Assembly (NCBI RefSeq): GCF_030693485.1
Contig: NZ_JAUYAN010000042.1
Location: forward strand, 1 to 39,115
Origin: Bradyrhizobium sp.
Lineage (GTDB): Bacteria > Pseudomonadota > Alphaproteobacteria > Rhizobiales > Xanthobacteraceae
Direction: 5' to 3'
DNA length: 39,115 bases
Below, piece by piece: positions 9,562 to 17,176 of the stretch. Under the pieces are notes generated by a model. The model worked only from the letters and a program-made list of their open reading frames with translations. It searched no databases and was not told the DNA's origin. Positions within the stretch are counted from its first letter, which is position 1. Every line of letters starts with the position of its first letter. Position numbers and translations under genes: made by a program.

Positions 9562-10146
9562 TCACACCGAAACTGCGGTATTGGCTTCGATCAGCGCTGC
9601 GCTCTCGACGATCCCCGCGAAATTTCCGATCACATTGACGACCGCCAGCTTGTAGGAAGCCGCGTCGCCGATCCCCGCGCGCCGGCAGGCGACGGCGTCG
9701 CTGACCACCTGATAGCGGTGGCTGCGGTGAAACCCGTCGACCACGGTCGACAGAATGGTTTCGTCGAGCGAGAATCCCGACAGCACGCAGCGCATGTTCT
9801 TCATGTTCGCCATGTATTCGGCGAATCGCGCGGAACTGTAGGCCGACGGCAGCGGATGCTCGAACGCCAGCTCGCCGGGCCTCGGCTTCAGCTCGGCGAT
9901 CCAGTCCGTCAGGTTCGATGCCGGATTGAACCACGCGGCCTGGGCAATTCGTTTCAGGTGGATGATCGGCCACAGGTTGCCGCGCCACAGCGTCATCAAT
10001 TCGCGGCAGCGCGCCGTAATCGCCTCGGCGTCGGCGATGACGTGACGGCGGCCCTCGGTGAGATACTCGGTCTGCAGATCGGCGCAAACCAGGATCGGCG
10101 GATCGTCGTGGATCGACACCGCCAGTTTCGGATTGCTCATCCTCAC
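9562..10146 (-). CDS. Isochorismatase-fold (cysteine hydrolase-like) protein with altered catalytic triad
   Basis: This 194-residue protein has the isochorismatase/nicotinamidase fold. The first strand and Asp are present in ILVCADLQTEY (Asp23). The second region ends in LPSAYSS, and the nucleophile loop is GFSLDETILST, followed by YQVVSDAVA. In active cysteine hydrolases the triad is Asp-Lys-Cys. Here the Lys position appears to be His97 and the Cys position Thr130, so classic amidase chemistry is unlikely. True isochorismatases also lack the Cys, so a different hydrolysis is possible. It is the last gene of a three-gene operon. The GTG start overlaps the upstream stop (GTGA), implying translational coupling; an ATG two codons later is an alternative start. 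Substrate unknown. Confidence 0.7.
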   Translation of the reverse strand: MRMSNPKLAVSIHDDPPILVCADLQTEYLTEGRRHVIADAEAITARCRELMTLWRGNLWPIIHLKRIAQAAWFNPASNLTDWIAELKPRPGELAFEHPLPSAYSSARFAEYMANMKNMRCVLSGFSLDETILSTVVDGFHRSHRYQVVSDAVACRRAGIGDAASYKLAVVNVIGNFAGIVESAALIEANTAVSV

Positions 10147-10751
10147 ACCGTGCGCAGCGGCGAGGTCACGGCACGCCCGGCTGACGCGTCGAGCACGCCG
10201 GGCCTGTCCCAGTCGCCCTCCGGCCGGATGATGACATAGGGATCGCTGTCGAGCGTGATGGCGTCGGCGCCGGGCTCGATATCGAGCACCATTTCAGTGT
10301 ATGAAAAATCCGAGAAGGTGATCTTGCGGTTGTGGCCGAGCGGCTTGGCGCCGAAATGCGCCCAGAAATCCACCAGCCGGTCCTGCGCCTGACCGTAGAT
10401 CTTCTTGAACCCCTTGCGTTTGACGTAGTCGACGCTGGCCTGCACCAGCTTGAAGGACACGCGCGAGCGCCGGAACTGGTGGCGCACGGCCAGGCGCTCG
10501 ACCTTGGCGAACTCGCCGAAGAACCGCACCCGCAGGCAGCCGGCGGGCTCGGTGCCGACAAATCCGAGGAAGTGCGCCGCCACCAGATCGTTGCCGTCGA
10601 ATTCCTCCTCGATCGGGCAGTCCTGCTCGGCGAGGTAGACCGCCGACCGGATCGCGGTCACCAGCATCAGGTCGTTGGGGTCGCGCGCGATGCGAACCGT
10701 GATCGAGCGCGATGGCGTCTTGATGGAAGCTGGAATGTTAGTGCCGTGCAT
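10143..10751 (-). CDS. GNAT-family N-acyltransferase
   Basis: A 202-residue GNAT-fold protein. The N-terminal region (LMLVTAIRSAVYLAEQDCP) resembles GNAT and autoinducer-synthase-like folds. The central strands GCLRVRFFGEFAKVERLAVR lead into the acyl-CoA-binding loop (HQFRRSRVSFKLV), and GFKKIYGQAQDRLVDFWAHFGAK gives the distal part of the fold. It probably transfers an acetyl or longer acyl group from a CoA or carrier protein; the acceptor is unknown. I chose ATG 10751 because GAGGAG lies eight bases before it; a TTG two codons upstream sits too close to that site. It overlaps the end of the upstream GNAT-like gene by 14 bases and is coupled to the downstream gene by GTGA. Confidence 0.78.
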   Translation of the reverse strand: MHGTNIPASIKTPSRSITVRIARDPNDLMLVTAIRSAVYLAEQDCPIEEEFDGNDLVAAHFLGFVGTEPAGCLRVRFFGEFAKVERLAVRHQFRRSRVSFKLVQASVDYVKRKGFKKIYGQAQDRLVDFWAHFGAKPLGHNRKITFSDFSYTEMVLDIEPGADAITLDSDPYVIIRPEGDWDRPGVLDASAGRAVTSPLRTV

Positions 10752-11361
10752 CTGCAAAGCTCCTCGCCGGTTGGGCTGTTGGCGCGTTCAACGGAACACG
10801 GTTCCAGGGACGCTGGTAGCGCCAGAGTTCGTGCTGGTAGCTCGGGATCGGTTCGAAGCCGATCGCGATCATCAGATTGCGCCCGTCGGCGCTGGAGGGC
10901 TGCGCGTAGAGATCGGCCGGCGCCAGCCGCGGCTGGGACAGATGCATCGACACGTTGCCCAGTCCCGCCATCGCCCTGCCCAGCCCGGCGATCGCCCACA
11001 CATAAATCGCCGACACCGGCTCGGAGGAACCGGCGAGCAGTCCAATGTCCGGATGCGTCAAATTCATGTCGTCGAGAATGAGCGCATCGTGGCCGCGGTC
11101 GTTGAGATAGAGAAACGCCACCGCTCCCAGCAGTTTGTCTTTTCGGCAAAATGTCAGAATGCTGCCGGGATCGAAGCTGTAATATCTCTCAAGGTCCGGT
11201 TCCGTAATCTGAACTCCGGGAACCAGCCGGTTCGCCATGTCGGAGAGCGCACCGAGATCGGAGCGCCGCGCCGGCTGCACGACGATCTCCGTGCTCCTGG
11301 GCAGCAGATCGAAATCGCGTTTTGCGGCCAAAGTGGCCCTTTCCATAACCGGGTCGCGCAT
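10738..11361 (-). CDS. Divergent GNAT-like protein, first gene of operon
   Basis: A 207-residue protein of weak GNAT character. IVVQPARRSDLGALSDMANRL is a typical first strand and helix. ILTFCRKDKLLGAVAFLYLN resembles the central sheet. IYVWAIAGLGRAMAGL is followed by LYAQPSSADGRNLMIAIGFEPI, which matches the C-terminal 'G.....lGF' region of GNAT enzymes. The acyl-CoA loop is poorly conserved, so activity is uncertain. GGAG lies nine bases before ATG 11361. The gene is divergent from a LysR gene with only 53 bases between starts, which suggests that the regulator controls this operon. No specific function is recognised. Confidence 0.6.
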   Translation of the reverse strand: MRDPVMERATLAAKRDFDLLPRSTEIVVQPARRSDLGALSDMANRLVPGVQITEPDLERYYSFDPGSILTFCRKDKLLGAVAFLYLNDRGHDALILDDMNLTHPDIGLLAGSSEPVSAIYVWAIAGLGRAMAGLGNVSMHLSQPRLAPADLYAQPSSADGRNLMIAIGFEPIPSYQHELWRYQRPWNRVPLNAPTAQPARSFADARH

Positions 11362-11414
11362 CTATCGTCGCTCCTGCCTCTGGGTGAGCACCATACCGGG
11401 CAGGGATTTCGGGT

Positions 11415-12452
11415 ATGCAGCAACTATTGCACCGGGGTGCTGCGATCACGCAGCACCGCCATGATGAAGTTCTGGATGCGTCCTGGGATGACCTGCGATC
11501 GTTTCTGGCGTGCGCGAGATACAAGAGCTTTCGCAATGCGGCAGAAGGACTTGGCCTCACCAGCACCACGCTGATGCGCCGGATCGACCGGCTCGAAGAG
11601 TCCATCGGCTGCAAATTATTCCTGCGCGACCAGAGCGGCCTGACGCTGAGCCCGGAGGGCGCGGCCATGATCGGCGACGTGATGGAAATGGAACGTCACG
11701 CCTTCAATATCTTCCGGCGCGCGGCGCAGACCGACGATACCGCCGGCACGGTCCGCGTCGCCGTCACCGAAGGCCCCGGCAATTTCTGGATCCTTCCCCG
11801 GCTGATCGACTTCCAGAGAACCTATCGCAAGATCACCGTCGACCTGCGCTGCGCGATGGAGCAGGCAGACGTCGCCCGGCTGGAGGCCGACATCGCCATC
11901 CAGTTCGAGCGGCCGACCAATCCCGACCTGATCGTCACCAAACTCGGCCGGCTTCACATCTATGGCTTCGTTTCGGAAGGTTACCGCAAGCTGCACGGCA
12001 TCCCTACGCTTGCCGAAATCAGGAACCACCGGCTGGTGATCCAGCATGCGCCGCAGATCGACGATACCGCCTATGCGAGGGTGCTGGGACTGACGTCGCT
12101 GGAAGGCATCGTCGGCATCAAGACCAATTCGAGCATCGGCGTTCTCTATGCAGTGGAGCGCGGTGCGGGAATGGGTTTCCTGCCGACATCGTCCGTCGCA
12201 TTGGGAGCGAACCTCGTCCCCGTCGATCTCGACGTCCGCCACCACGCCGATCTCTGGCTCACCTACCACAAGGAGTTTCGCAACTCCGACCGCCACAAGA
12301 TCGTCATCGACTGGCTGAAGAAGATATTCGACCCAAAGACCTATCCCTGTTTCAAGGACGAGTTCATCCATCCGAACGACCTCGTGCCGCTGATGGCGAC
12401 GGCACGCGGGAATTTCGGGCTTCAGGGATATGTAGCCGCGGGGCCGGCCTGA
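11415..12452 (+). CDS. LysR-family transcriptional regulator
   Basis: A 345-residue DNA-binding regulator. The winged helix-turn-helix is at residues 27-85 (DLRSFLACARYKSFRNAAEGLGLTSTTLMRRIDRLEESIGCKLF, quoted across its length). The effector-binding domain follows (VRVAVTEGPGNFWILPRL onward). The DNA-binding domain starts later than usual because about 25 extra residues precede it; no in-frame ATG or GTG lies nearer, so ATG 11415 is kept. AGGG upstream is a plausible ribosome site. A perfect palindrome lies inside these extra codons (separate entry). The divergent neighbour operon (two GNAT-like genes plus an isochorismatase-fold gene) is its likely target, as is usual for LysR genes. The inducer is unknown. 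Confidence 0.88.
   Translation: MQQLLHRGAAITQHRHDEVLDASWDDLRSFLACARYKSFRNAAEGLGLTSTTLMRRIDRLEESIGCKLFLRDQSGLTLSPEGAAMIGDVMEMERHAFNIFRRAAQTDDTAGTVRVAVTEGPGNFWILPRLIDFQRTYRKITVDLRCAMEQADVARLEADIAIQFERPTNPDLIVTKLGRLHIYGFVSEGYRKLHGIPTLAEIRNHRLVIQHAPQIDDTAYARVLGLTSLEGIVGIKTNSSIGVLYAVERGAGMGFLPTSSVALGANLVPVDLDVRHHADLWLTYHKEFRNSDRHKIVIDWLKKIFDPKTYPCFKDEFIHPNDLVPLMATARGNFGLQGYVAAGPA
11436..11457. repeat. Perfect 9-bp palindrome inside the lysR 5' end
   Basis: GGTGCTGCG at 11436-11444 and its exact complement CGCAGCACC at 11449-11457 are separated by ATCA. It lies 22-43 bases after the first base of the lysR start codon. It could be a protein operator, giving autoregulation or control of the divergent operon, or an mRNA stem-loop affecting translation. 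It lacks the T-N11-A form typical of LysR boxes, and no T tract follows, so it is not a terminator. Confidence 0.6.
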
Positions 12453-12480
12453 TTGGGCGCGAGCGCCCCGCCAGCGAAAT

Positions 12481-13635
12481 CTACCATTTGAGCTCGAGGC
12501 CGAATGTGCCCTGGTGCGACTGCATCGCGGCGCGGTACTTGGCGTCGTAGTTGAGATAGAGGCGCGCGGTGTTGCTCAGGCTGAGCGAAGCGGACGCGCC
12601 GGCGTCGGCGCCATAGCGGCTTTCGCCGATCCCCTGCACGATGATGTTCTGGGCGCCGAGGCTGACCGTGACCGCGCCGAAATTCTGCGCGACATTGTCG
12701 ACCAGCTTGCCGTAGGCCGAGACGTCGAAAATCTTCCGATCGAAAATCCAGTAGCGCCCGACTTCCGCCCCGATCAGAAACCGCGCGCGCTCCGCGGTGG
12801 CGCCGGACGCCATCACCGGATCGAGACCGCCGATTTCCTGCAGCGATCCGGTCGAGGCGCGGACATATTCGAACGCGACCTTCGGCACGATGCGGTTCTG
12901 GTCGAGACTCCAGTAATAGCTGAGTTCGGTCAGCGCGCCGCCGAGGCGGGCGTTGTAGCCGGCGGTTGCTAAGCCGAATCCGGTATCGCGGGTGGAATTG
13001 ACCTTGCCGAAGCCCTGAACCAGCGCGACCGCCCAGGTCCACGGCCCCTTGTCGACCGACGCGTTGAACCCGAACTGGGTAAGGTCGAGCGTTGCCGATT
13101 GCAGCGCCAGGGGAATGTCGATGGCGGTGTGGCTTTGATCGACGGAGACACCGACATTGACGCCGGGCGCGATGCGCGCTCCTACCCCCGCGACGCCGCC
13201 AAAAGTGCGGCGGCGATCGCCGACGAAGTAACCCAGCGGACCGGTCGTCGCGTGAAGTCCATAACCCTCTGCCCAGCTGCGAAACCGGGGCGCCTCCGTG
13301 CTCCCGGAGGCGCCGCCGCCGCCGGGGTTGCTTCGCATCGCCTTGTCTAAGCCGGACGCCGCCTGATTGCCCAGGCGTTCGAGAAAATTGCTGCCAAGGT
13401 TGGTCACGGTCGAGCCTGCCGAGAAACTGGAATTGGTCGGGGTCGGACTTGGCGTAGGACTTGGGGTCGGCGAAGGCGTCGGGGTCGGCGTTGGACTGGG
13501 TGACTGGGCCTGCGCTTCGGGCGCGGCTGCAACGGCAAGCAGCAAGGCCATCGCCAGCACACGCAAAAGTGGGAGCCGCGCATTGTTGCGGCCGGCCCGC
13601 GTCTCATTCAATTGCCAGGGCGATGGGCAGCGCAT
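12481..13635 (-). CDS. Secreted protein with autotransporter-type outer-membrane barrel
   Basis: A 384-residue exported protein. It has a signal peptide (LPLLRVLAMALLLAVAAAPEAQA, cleaved near residue 43), then a low-complexity linker of repeated Ser-Pro-Thr-Pro units, then about 270 residues rich in alternating strands. It ends FGLELKW, with the aromatic C-terminal residue expected for beta-barrel assembly. The barrel resembles the autotransporter domain (RSWAEGYGLHATTG, GGVAGVGARIAPGVNVGVSVD), but there is almost no passenger domain. The start is ATG 13635; a TTG three codons upstream is possible. It converges on the LysR gene with 28 bases between stops. The linker is encoded by a degenerate GC-rich repeat around 13435-13505. 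Role unknown; probably an outer-membrane protein. Confidence 0.75.
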   Translation of the reverse strand: MRCPSPWQLNETRAGRNNARLPLLRVLAMALLLAVAAAPEAQAQSPSPTPTPTPSPTPSPTPSPTPTNSSFSAGSTVTNLGSNFLERLGNQAASGLDKAMRSNPGGGGASGSTEAPRFRSWAEGYGLHATTGPLGYFVGDRRRTFGGVAGVGARIAPGVNVGVSVDQSHTAIDIPLALQSATLDLTQFGFNASVDKGPWTWAVALVQGFGKVNSTRDTGFGLATAGYNARLGGALTELSYYWSLDQNRIVPKVAFEYVRASTGSLQEIGGLDPVMASGATAERARFLIGAEVGRYWIFDRKIFDVSAYGKLVDNVAQNFGAVTVSLGAQNIIVQGIGESRYGADAGASASLSLSNTARLYLNYDAKYRAAMQSHQGTFGLELKW

Positions 13636-13840
13636 GAAATCCAATCCAGAAAAAGAGCGCAGCTCGAGAAAAATCCCAAAATCCCCATTGGCCCAAGCCG
13701 ATTTGCGCTGAGTTCACCGGGAGCGTCAATCGGTCAGGCTGCTCCGCGCCAGCCAATTGCCGGGCGTTGTTGTTCGGCTGCCACAGCTGATTGCAGGCAA
13801 TCCCGTCGGCCCACTCGATTTCCGGAGCCGGGTCAGAGGC

Positions 13841-13869
13841 TTGCTAACGCAACAATTTCATGTTGCAAT
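13841..13869 (+). promoter_or_regulatory. Weak promoter candidate upstream of cspA
   Basis: TTGCTA (13841-13846) and TGCAAT (13864-13869) are 17 bases apart, each matching four of six consensus positions. The spacer and -10 region contain an inverted repeat (GCAACA at 13849, TGTTGC at 13861), which could be an operator. This is the only plausible plus-strand promoter I see in the 380-base gap before cspA. Confidence 0.3.
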
Positions 13870-14001
13870 ATCCAGCACAATCGGATCCAGGCCGTTCGAC
13901 TGTGCGTTTCGCGACGATGAAGTTCAAGACTCGGAAATTAAGCAGACTTCCGGAAGCCCGCTTGTGGCGTGGCACGCAAAAAGCGTGGCCGCGTCTTTTT
14001 T
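13870..14001 (+). ncRNA. Possible small RNA or attenuated leader ahead of cspA
   Basis: The 13636-14024 gap holds no convincing coding sequence. Between the weak promoter at 13841 and a strong terminator-like hairpin at 13966-14001 lies about 130 bases of plus-strand sequence. No plus-strand gene precedes it for 1.4 kb, so the hairpin must serve a transcript starting nearby. That would be either an independent small RNA, or the 5' leader of cspA with termination as a control point. The remainder of the gap (13636-13840) should contain the promoter of the divergent barrel gene, but no clear hexamers were found. Confidence 0.3.
13966..14001 (+). terminator. Terminator-like hairpin 24 bases before the cspA start
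   Basis: GGCGTGGCACGC (13966-13977) pairs with GCGTGGCCGCGTC (13983-13995) around an AAAAA loop. It gives about 12 pairs, two of them G-U, with one bulged G. Six T residues follow directly (13996-14001). This has the full form of an intrinsic terminator, yet it lies upstream of the cspA ribosome site (AGGAG at about 14011). Confidence 0.6.
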
Positions 14002-14024
14002 ATGTCTAGACCAGGAGACAGGCG

Positions 14025-14228
14025 ATGCAGAAAGGCACCGTCAAGTGGTTCAACCCGACCAAGGGTTATGGGTTCATCAAGCCGAACGGCGGCGATAAGG
14101 ACGTGTTCGTCCATATCTCGGCGGTCGAGCGCGCCGGGCTCTCAACCCTCAACGAAAATCAGGTTGTCGAATATGACCTCGTGGAAAATCGCGGCAAGAG
14201 CTCCGCGGAAAACCTCAAGGTCTCGTAG
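14025..14228 (+). CDS. cspA: Cold-shock domain protein
   Basis: A 67-residue single-domain RNA/DNA-binding protein of the CspA family. RNP1 is KGYGFI (residues 13-18) and RNP2 is VFVHI (27-31), both intact, with the usual KWFNPTKGYGF context. Such proteins act as RNA chaperones and are often induced by cold or in stationary phase. AGGAG lies eight to nine bases before the ATG. A terminator-like hairpin sits just upstream of the ribosome site and a second, ordinary one follows the stop. The gene is therefore probably monocistronic and may be controlled in its leader. Which csp paralogue it is cannot be told. Confidence 0.95.
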   Translation: MQKGTVKWFNPTKGYGFIKPNGGDKDVFVHISAVERAGLSTLNENQVVEYDLVENRGKSSAENLKVS

Positions 14229-14262
14229 CCTTCGTGACGATCTGCGCAAGCGATCATGATGG

Positions 14263-14290
14263 CCCCCCTGCTCGCGCCGGGGGATTTTAT
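14263..14290 (+). terminator. Terminator after cspA
   Basis: A C-run (14263-14268) pairs with a G-run (14279-14283) around a ten-base loop and is followed by ATTTTATTTG. It lies 35 bases past the cspA stop and between convergent genes. Confidence 0.6.
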
Positions 14291-14306
14291 TTGTCGTTGG
14301 AAAATT

Positions 14307-15236
14307 TCAACCTGCCAGCATCCGGCGCTCGCGCGCCCTGATCAGGCCGACCACCGTGTCATTGACCGGCGTGGCGATCCCGAGCGGCTTGCCGAGCCGC
14401 GGGATCGCGCCATTGATGGCATCGACCTCGCAGCGGCGGCCGGCATTGTAATCCAGCAGCATCGACGGTCGCGCGTCGGGAATCTTGCCGCCGAGTTTTC
14501 GGACGTGCTCGATCGGATCGCCGACATCGAGCCGGACGTTGGAGGCCTTCGCCACCGCGACCGCTTCCGCGGCGCAGCCGCGCGCCACGCTCCAGGCATC
14601 GGCATCGTCGAGGATCTGCCCGATCGTCAGCCCGGTGACGCAGGAGGTCCCGGAAAAGGCGACGTTCATGATCAGCTTTTCCCAGACCATCTGCTTGATG
14701 TCGTCGAACAGCGCGACCTTGAAGCCTGCCGATTGCCAGATCTTGGCCGACGCCTGCAGCAGCTGTTTCGGCAGGCCCTGGAAGGCGCCGAACCGGATCA
14801 TCTCCATGCCATTGTGGTGGGCATGGCCGGGTGCCCGTATCGACGCCCCAAATCCGCCGACCACGCCGACGGCGATGCGATCGGCGCCGAGGATGGGACC
14901 GGCGATCTCAGGCGATCCCAGACCGTTCTGGATGGTCTGGACGATCGTCTCCGGCCCCAGCAGCGGAAGGCAGGATCGCGCCGCCGCCTCTACGTCGAAG
15001 GCCTTGGTGGCGATGATGACGAGATCGCACGGCCCGATGCCGTCCGTGGTGGTCGAAGCATGAATCGGCACCGTGCGGTCGCCGCTGGCTCCCTCGCAGC
15101 GCAGGCCGTTGCTGACCATCGCCTCGGCGTGGTCGGGCCACAGCGTGACCGCGTGCACCTCGTGGCCGGCATCGACCATCAGCGCGGCATACACCGATCC
15201 CATCGCGCCACAGCCGACTATCGCAATCTTTGCCAT
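14307..15236 (-). CDS. 2-dehydropantoate 2-reductase family protein (ketopantoate reductase-like)
   Basis: A 309-residue NAD(P)H-dependent reductase. The N-terminal Rossmann motif is IVGCGAMGS (residues 6-14). The C-terminal ApbA/PanE helical domain includes MVWEKLIMNVAFSGTSCVTGLTIGQIL (quoted across the motif), with the catalytic Lys in WEKL. PanE reduces ketopantoate to pantoate in coenzyme A biosynthesis. However, alphaproteobacteria carry several paralogues of unknown substrate, so no symbol is given. GGAG is eight bases before the ATG. It lies 35 bases after purN on the same strand, so it probably shares the purM-purN transcript, though no metabolic link is evident. Confidence 0.82.
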   Translation of the reverse strand: MAKIAIVGCGAMGSVYAALMVDAGHEVHAVTLWPDHAEAMVSNGLRCEGASGDRTVPIHASTTTDGIGPCDLVIIATKAFDVEAAARSCLPLLGPETIVQTIQNGLGSPEIAGPILGADRIAVGVVGGFGASIRAPGHAHHNGMEMIRFGAFQGLPKQLLQASAKIWQSAGFKVALFDDIKQMVWEKLIMNVAFSGTSCVTGLTIGQILDDADAWSVARGCAAEAVAVAKASNVRLDVGDPIEHVRKLGGKIPDARPSMLLDYNAGRRCEVDAINGAIPRLGKPLGIATPVNDTVVGLIRARERRMLAG

Positions 15237-15271
15237 TTTGATTTCTCCGTGCGGACCGTCGGCGTAAAATT

Positions 15272-15925
15272 TCAGGTTGCGGCGGGCGATATCAATACAG
15301 CGCCGACGCCGATATTGCCTTCGGTCTTGCAGATCTCGCCTTCGAGACGTGCCTGGCCGGCGGCGAGCAGCCGCAGCGCATCGGGATAGATGCGGTGTTC
15401 TACCCCGAGAATCCGATCCGCCAGCGTCTCCGCCGTGTCGTCATCGGCGACCGCAACCGCGCCCTGCATCACGATCGGGCCCGCATCGGTTTCGGGAATG
15501 ACGAAATGCACGGTGGCGCCGGAAATCTTTACGCCGGCGCGCAGCGCCTGGCCTTGCGGATCGAGCCCCGGAAACGACGGCAGCAGTGAGGGATGAATGT
15601 TGAGCATCCGGCCATACCAGTGCTGCACGAACTCGGCCGTCAGCAGCCGCATGAATCCGCCGAGGCAAATCAGTTCGACCCGGTGCTGGTCCAGCGTCGT
15701 CTGCAGCACCGCCTCGAACGCTGCGCGGTCCTTGCCGAACGGCTTGCTTTCGATCGTGACCGTCGCAATGCCGCTGGCCCTGGCCCGCTCCAGCCCGCCG
15801 GCATCGGCGCGGTTTGAAATCACGACCACAATCTCGGCCGGAAAATCACTGGCGCCTGCCGCCTCGATCAGCGCGGCCATGTTCGAGCCGCGTCCGGAAA
15901 TCAGGATGGCGACCCGGCGCTTCAT
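15272..15925 (-). CDS. purN: Phosphoribosylglycinamide formyltransferase
   Basis: A 217-residue cytoplasmic enzyme that formylates GAR with 10-formyl-tetrahydrofolate, the third step of de novo purine synthesis. The substrate loop ISGRGSNM is at residues 8-15. The catalytic region has NIHPSLLPSFPG (Asn-x-His) and, further on, ETDAGPI with the conserved Asp. I chose the ATG at 15925 (MKRRVAILISGRGSN), which gives the normal family length. An in-frame ATG 15 codons upstream would overlap purM and adds residues unlike the family. It is directly downstream of purM, the usual pairing. Confidence 0.95.
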   Translation of the reverse strand: MKRRVAILISGRGSNMAALIEAAGASDFPAEIVVVISNRADAGGLERARASGIATVTIESKPFGKDRAAFEAVLQTTLDQHRVELICLGGFMRLLTAEFVQHWYGRMLNIHPSLLPSFPGLDPQGQALRAGVKISGATVHFVIPETDAGPIVMQGAVAVADDDTAETLADRILGVEHRIYPDALRLLAAGQARLEGEICKTEGNIGVGAVLISPAAT

Positions 15926-15944
15926 GGCCTCACCATGCAGGATT

Positions 15945-17018
15945 TTACCATGAGAGATCGAGATGACCATTATAGACCACGCGATGTTCGCCCTCGGCCG
16001 GGATCACCTCGCCGAGCAACGCCACGCTCTCGCCGGCTTCGGTGAGAATGGCGGTGACTTCCTCAATGGCATCAGGCCTGACGATCGCGATCATGCCGAT
16101 GCCGCAGTTGAAGGTGCGCAACAATTCGAGTTCGGCGATGCCGCCCTGCTGCGCCAGCCATTTGAACACCGGCAGCACCGGCAGACGCGCCAGATCGATG
16201 CCGACGCCGAGATGTTTCGGCAGCACCCTCGGAATATTGTCGGTAAAACCGCCGCCGGTGATGTGGGCAAGGCCCTTGACCGCGCCGGTCTCACGGATCG
16301 CGCGCAGGCAGGAGCGGACATAGAGCCGGGTCGGTGTCAGCAGCGCGCCGCCCAAGGTCATGACCGGCGAAAACGGCGCCTGCGCCTCGAAGCCGAGGCC
16401 CGACACCTCGACGATCTTGCGGACCAGGGAAAAGCCGTTGGAATGCACCCCCGACGAGGCGAGCCCGATCACGGCGTCTCCAACAGCGATATCGCCCCGC
16501 GGCAGCAGCGTGCCGCGTTCGGCGGCCCCGACCGCGAAACCGGCCAGATCGTAATCGCCATCCTTGTAGAGCCCCGGCATTTCCGCGGTCTCGCCGCCGA
16601 TCAGGGCGCAGCCGGACTCCCGGCAACCCTCGGCGATGCCGGCCACGATCATCGCGGTGGCCTCGGGGTCGAGCTTGCCGCAGGCGAAATAATCGAGAAA
16701 GAACAGCGGTTCGGCGCCCTGCACCACGAGGTCATTGACCGACATCGCCACCAGGTCGATGCCGATGCCGCCATGCAGGCCGGTCTCGATGGCGATCTTG
16801 ACCTTGGTGCCGACGCCGTCGGTGGCCGCCACCAGCACCGGGTCCTTGAAGCCCGCGGCCTTGAGGTCGAACAATCCACCGAAGCCGCCGATTTCGGCAT
16901 CGGCGCCCGCTCTCGCGGTGGCGCGGACCATCGGCTTGATCAGATCGACCAGACGATTGCCCGCATCGATGTCGACGCCGGAATCCGCGTAAGTGAGCCC
17001 GTTTTTGCGGTCGATCAT
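15945..17018 (-). CDS. purM: Phosphoribosylformylglycinamidine cyclo-ligase (AIR synthetase)
   Basis: A 357-residue ATP-dependent enzyme that closes the imidazole ring to make AIR in de novo purine synthesis. Family features: [16 protein letters not shown] near the N terminus, the nucleotide-binding core [15 protein letters not shown] and [27 protein letters not shown] (quoted in parts), GGETAEMPG, and [18 protein letters not shown]. Length is normal. It is the first gene of a purM-purN-(reductase) unit and is divergent from the phosphatidyltransferase gene. The 158-base gap (17019-17176) should hold promoters for both. It contains an AT-rich TACTATGT but no convincing pair of hexamers. Confidence 0.96.
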   Translation of the reverse strand: MIDRKNGLTYADSGVDIDAGNRLVDLIKPMVRATARAGADAEIGGFGGLFDLKAAGFKDPVLVAATDGVGTKVKIAIETGLHGGIGIDLVAMSVNDLVVQGAEPLFFLDYFACGKLDPEATAMIVAGIAEGCRESGCALIGGETAEMPGLYKDGDYDLAGFAVGAAERGTLLPRGDIAVGDAVIGLASSGVHSNGFSLVRKIVEVSGLGFEAQAPFSPVMTLGGALLTPTRLYVRSCLRAIRETGAVKGLAHITGGGFTDNIPRVLPKHLGVGIDLARLPVLPVFKWLAQQGGIAELELLRTFNCGIGMIAIVRPDAIEEVTAILTEAGESVALLGEVIPAEGEHRVVYNGHLDLSW

Positions 17019-17176
17019 GCCCTAATCCAGATGAAGGCGGCTGGTTACGTCGGATTCCGTCCTCGTGCAATGGCTCGCATGCGGCGTCAGCATGTACTAT
17101 GTAGACAGGAACCGGTCTGGGCTGCCAAGGGCTGGATCATTTGCGAAATCAGGCCGGTAGCCGGGAAGCGACCGAG

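Noticed and set aside
13960..14001. Hairpin before cspA as terminator of the lysR gene
   Set aside because: It is 1.5 kb past the lysR stop with a minus-strand gene in between, so a nearer transcript must be its source.
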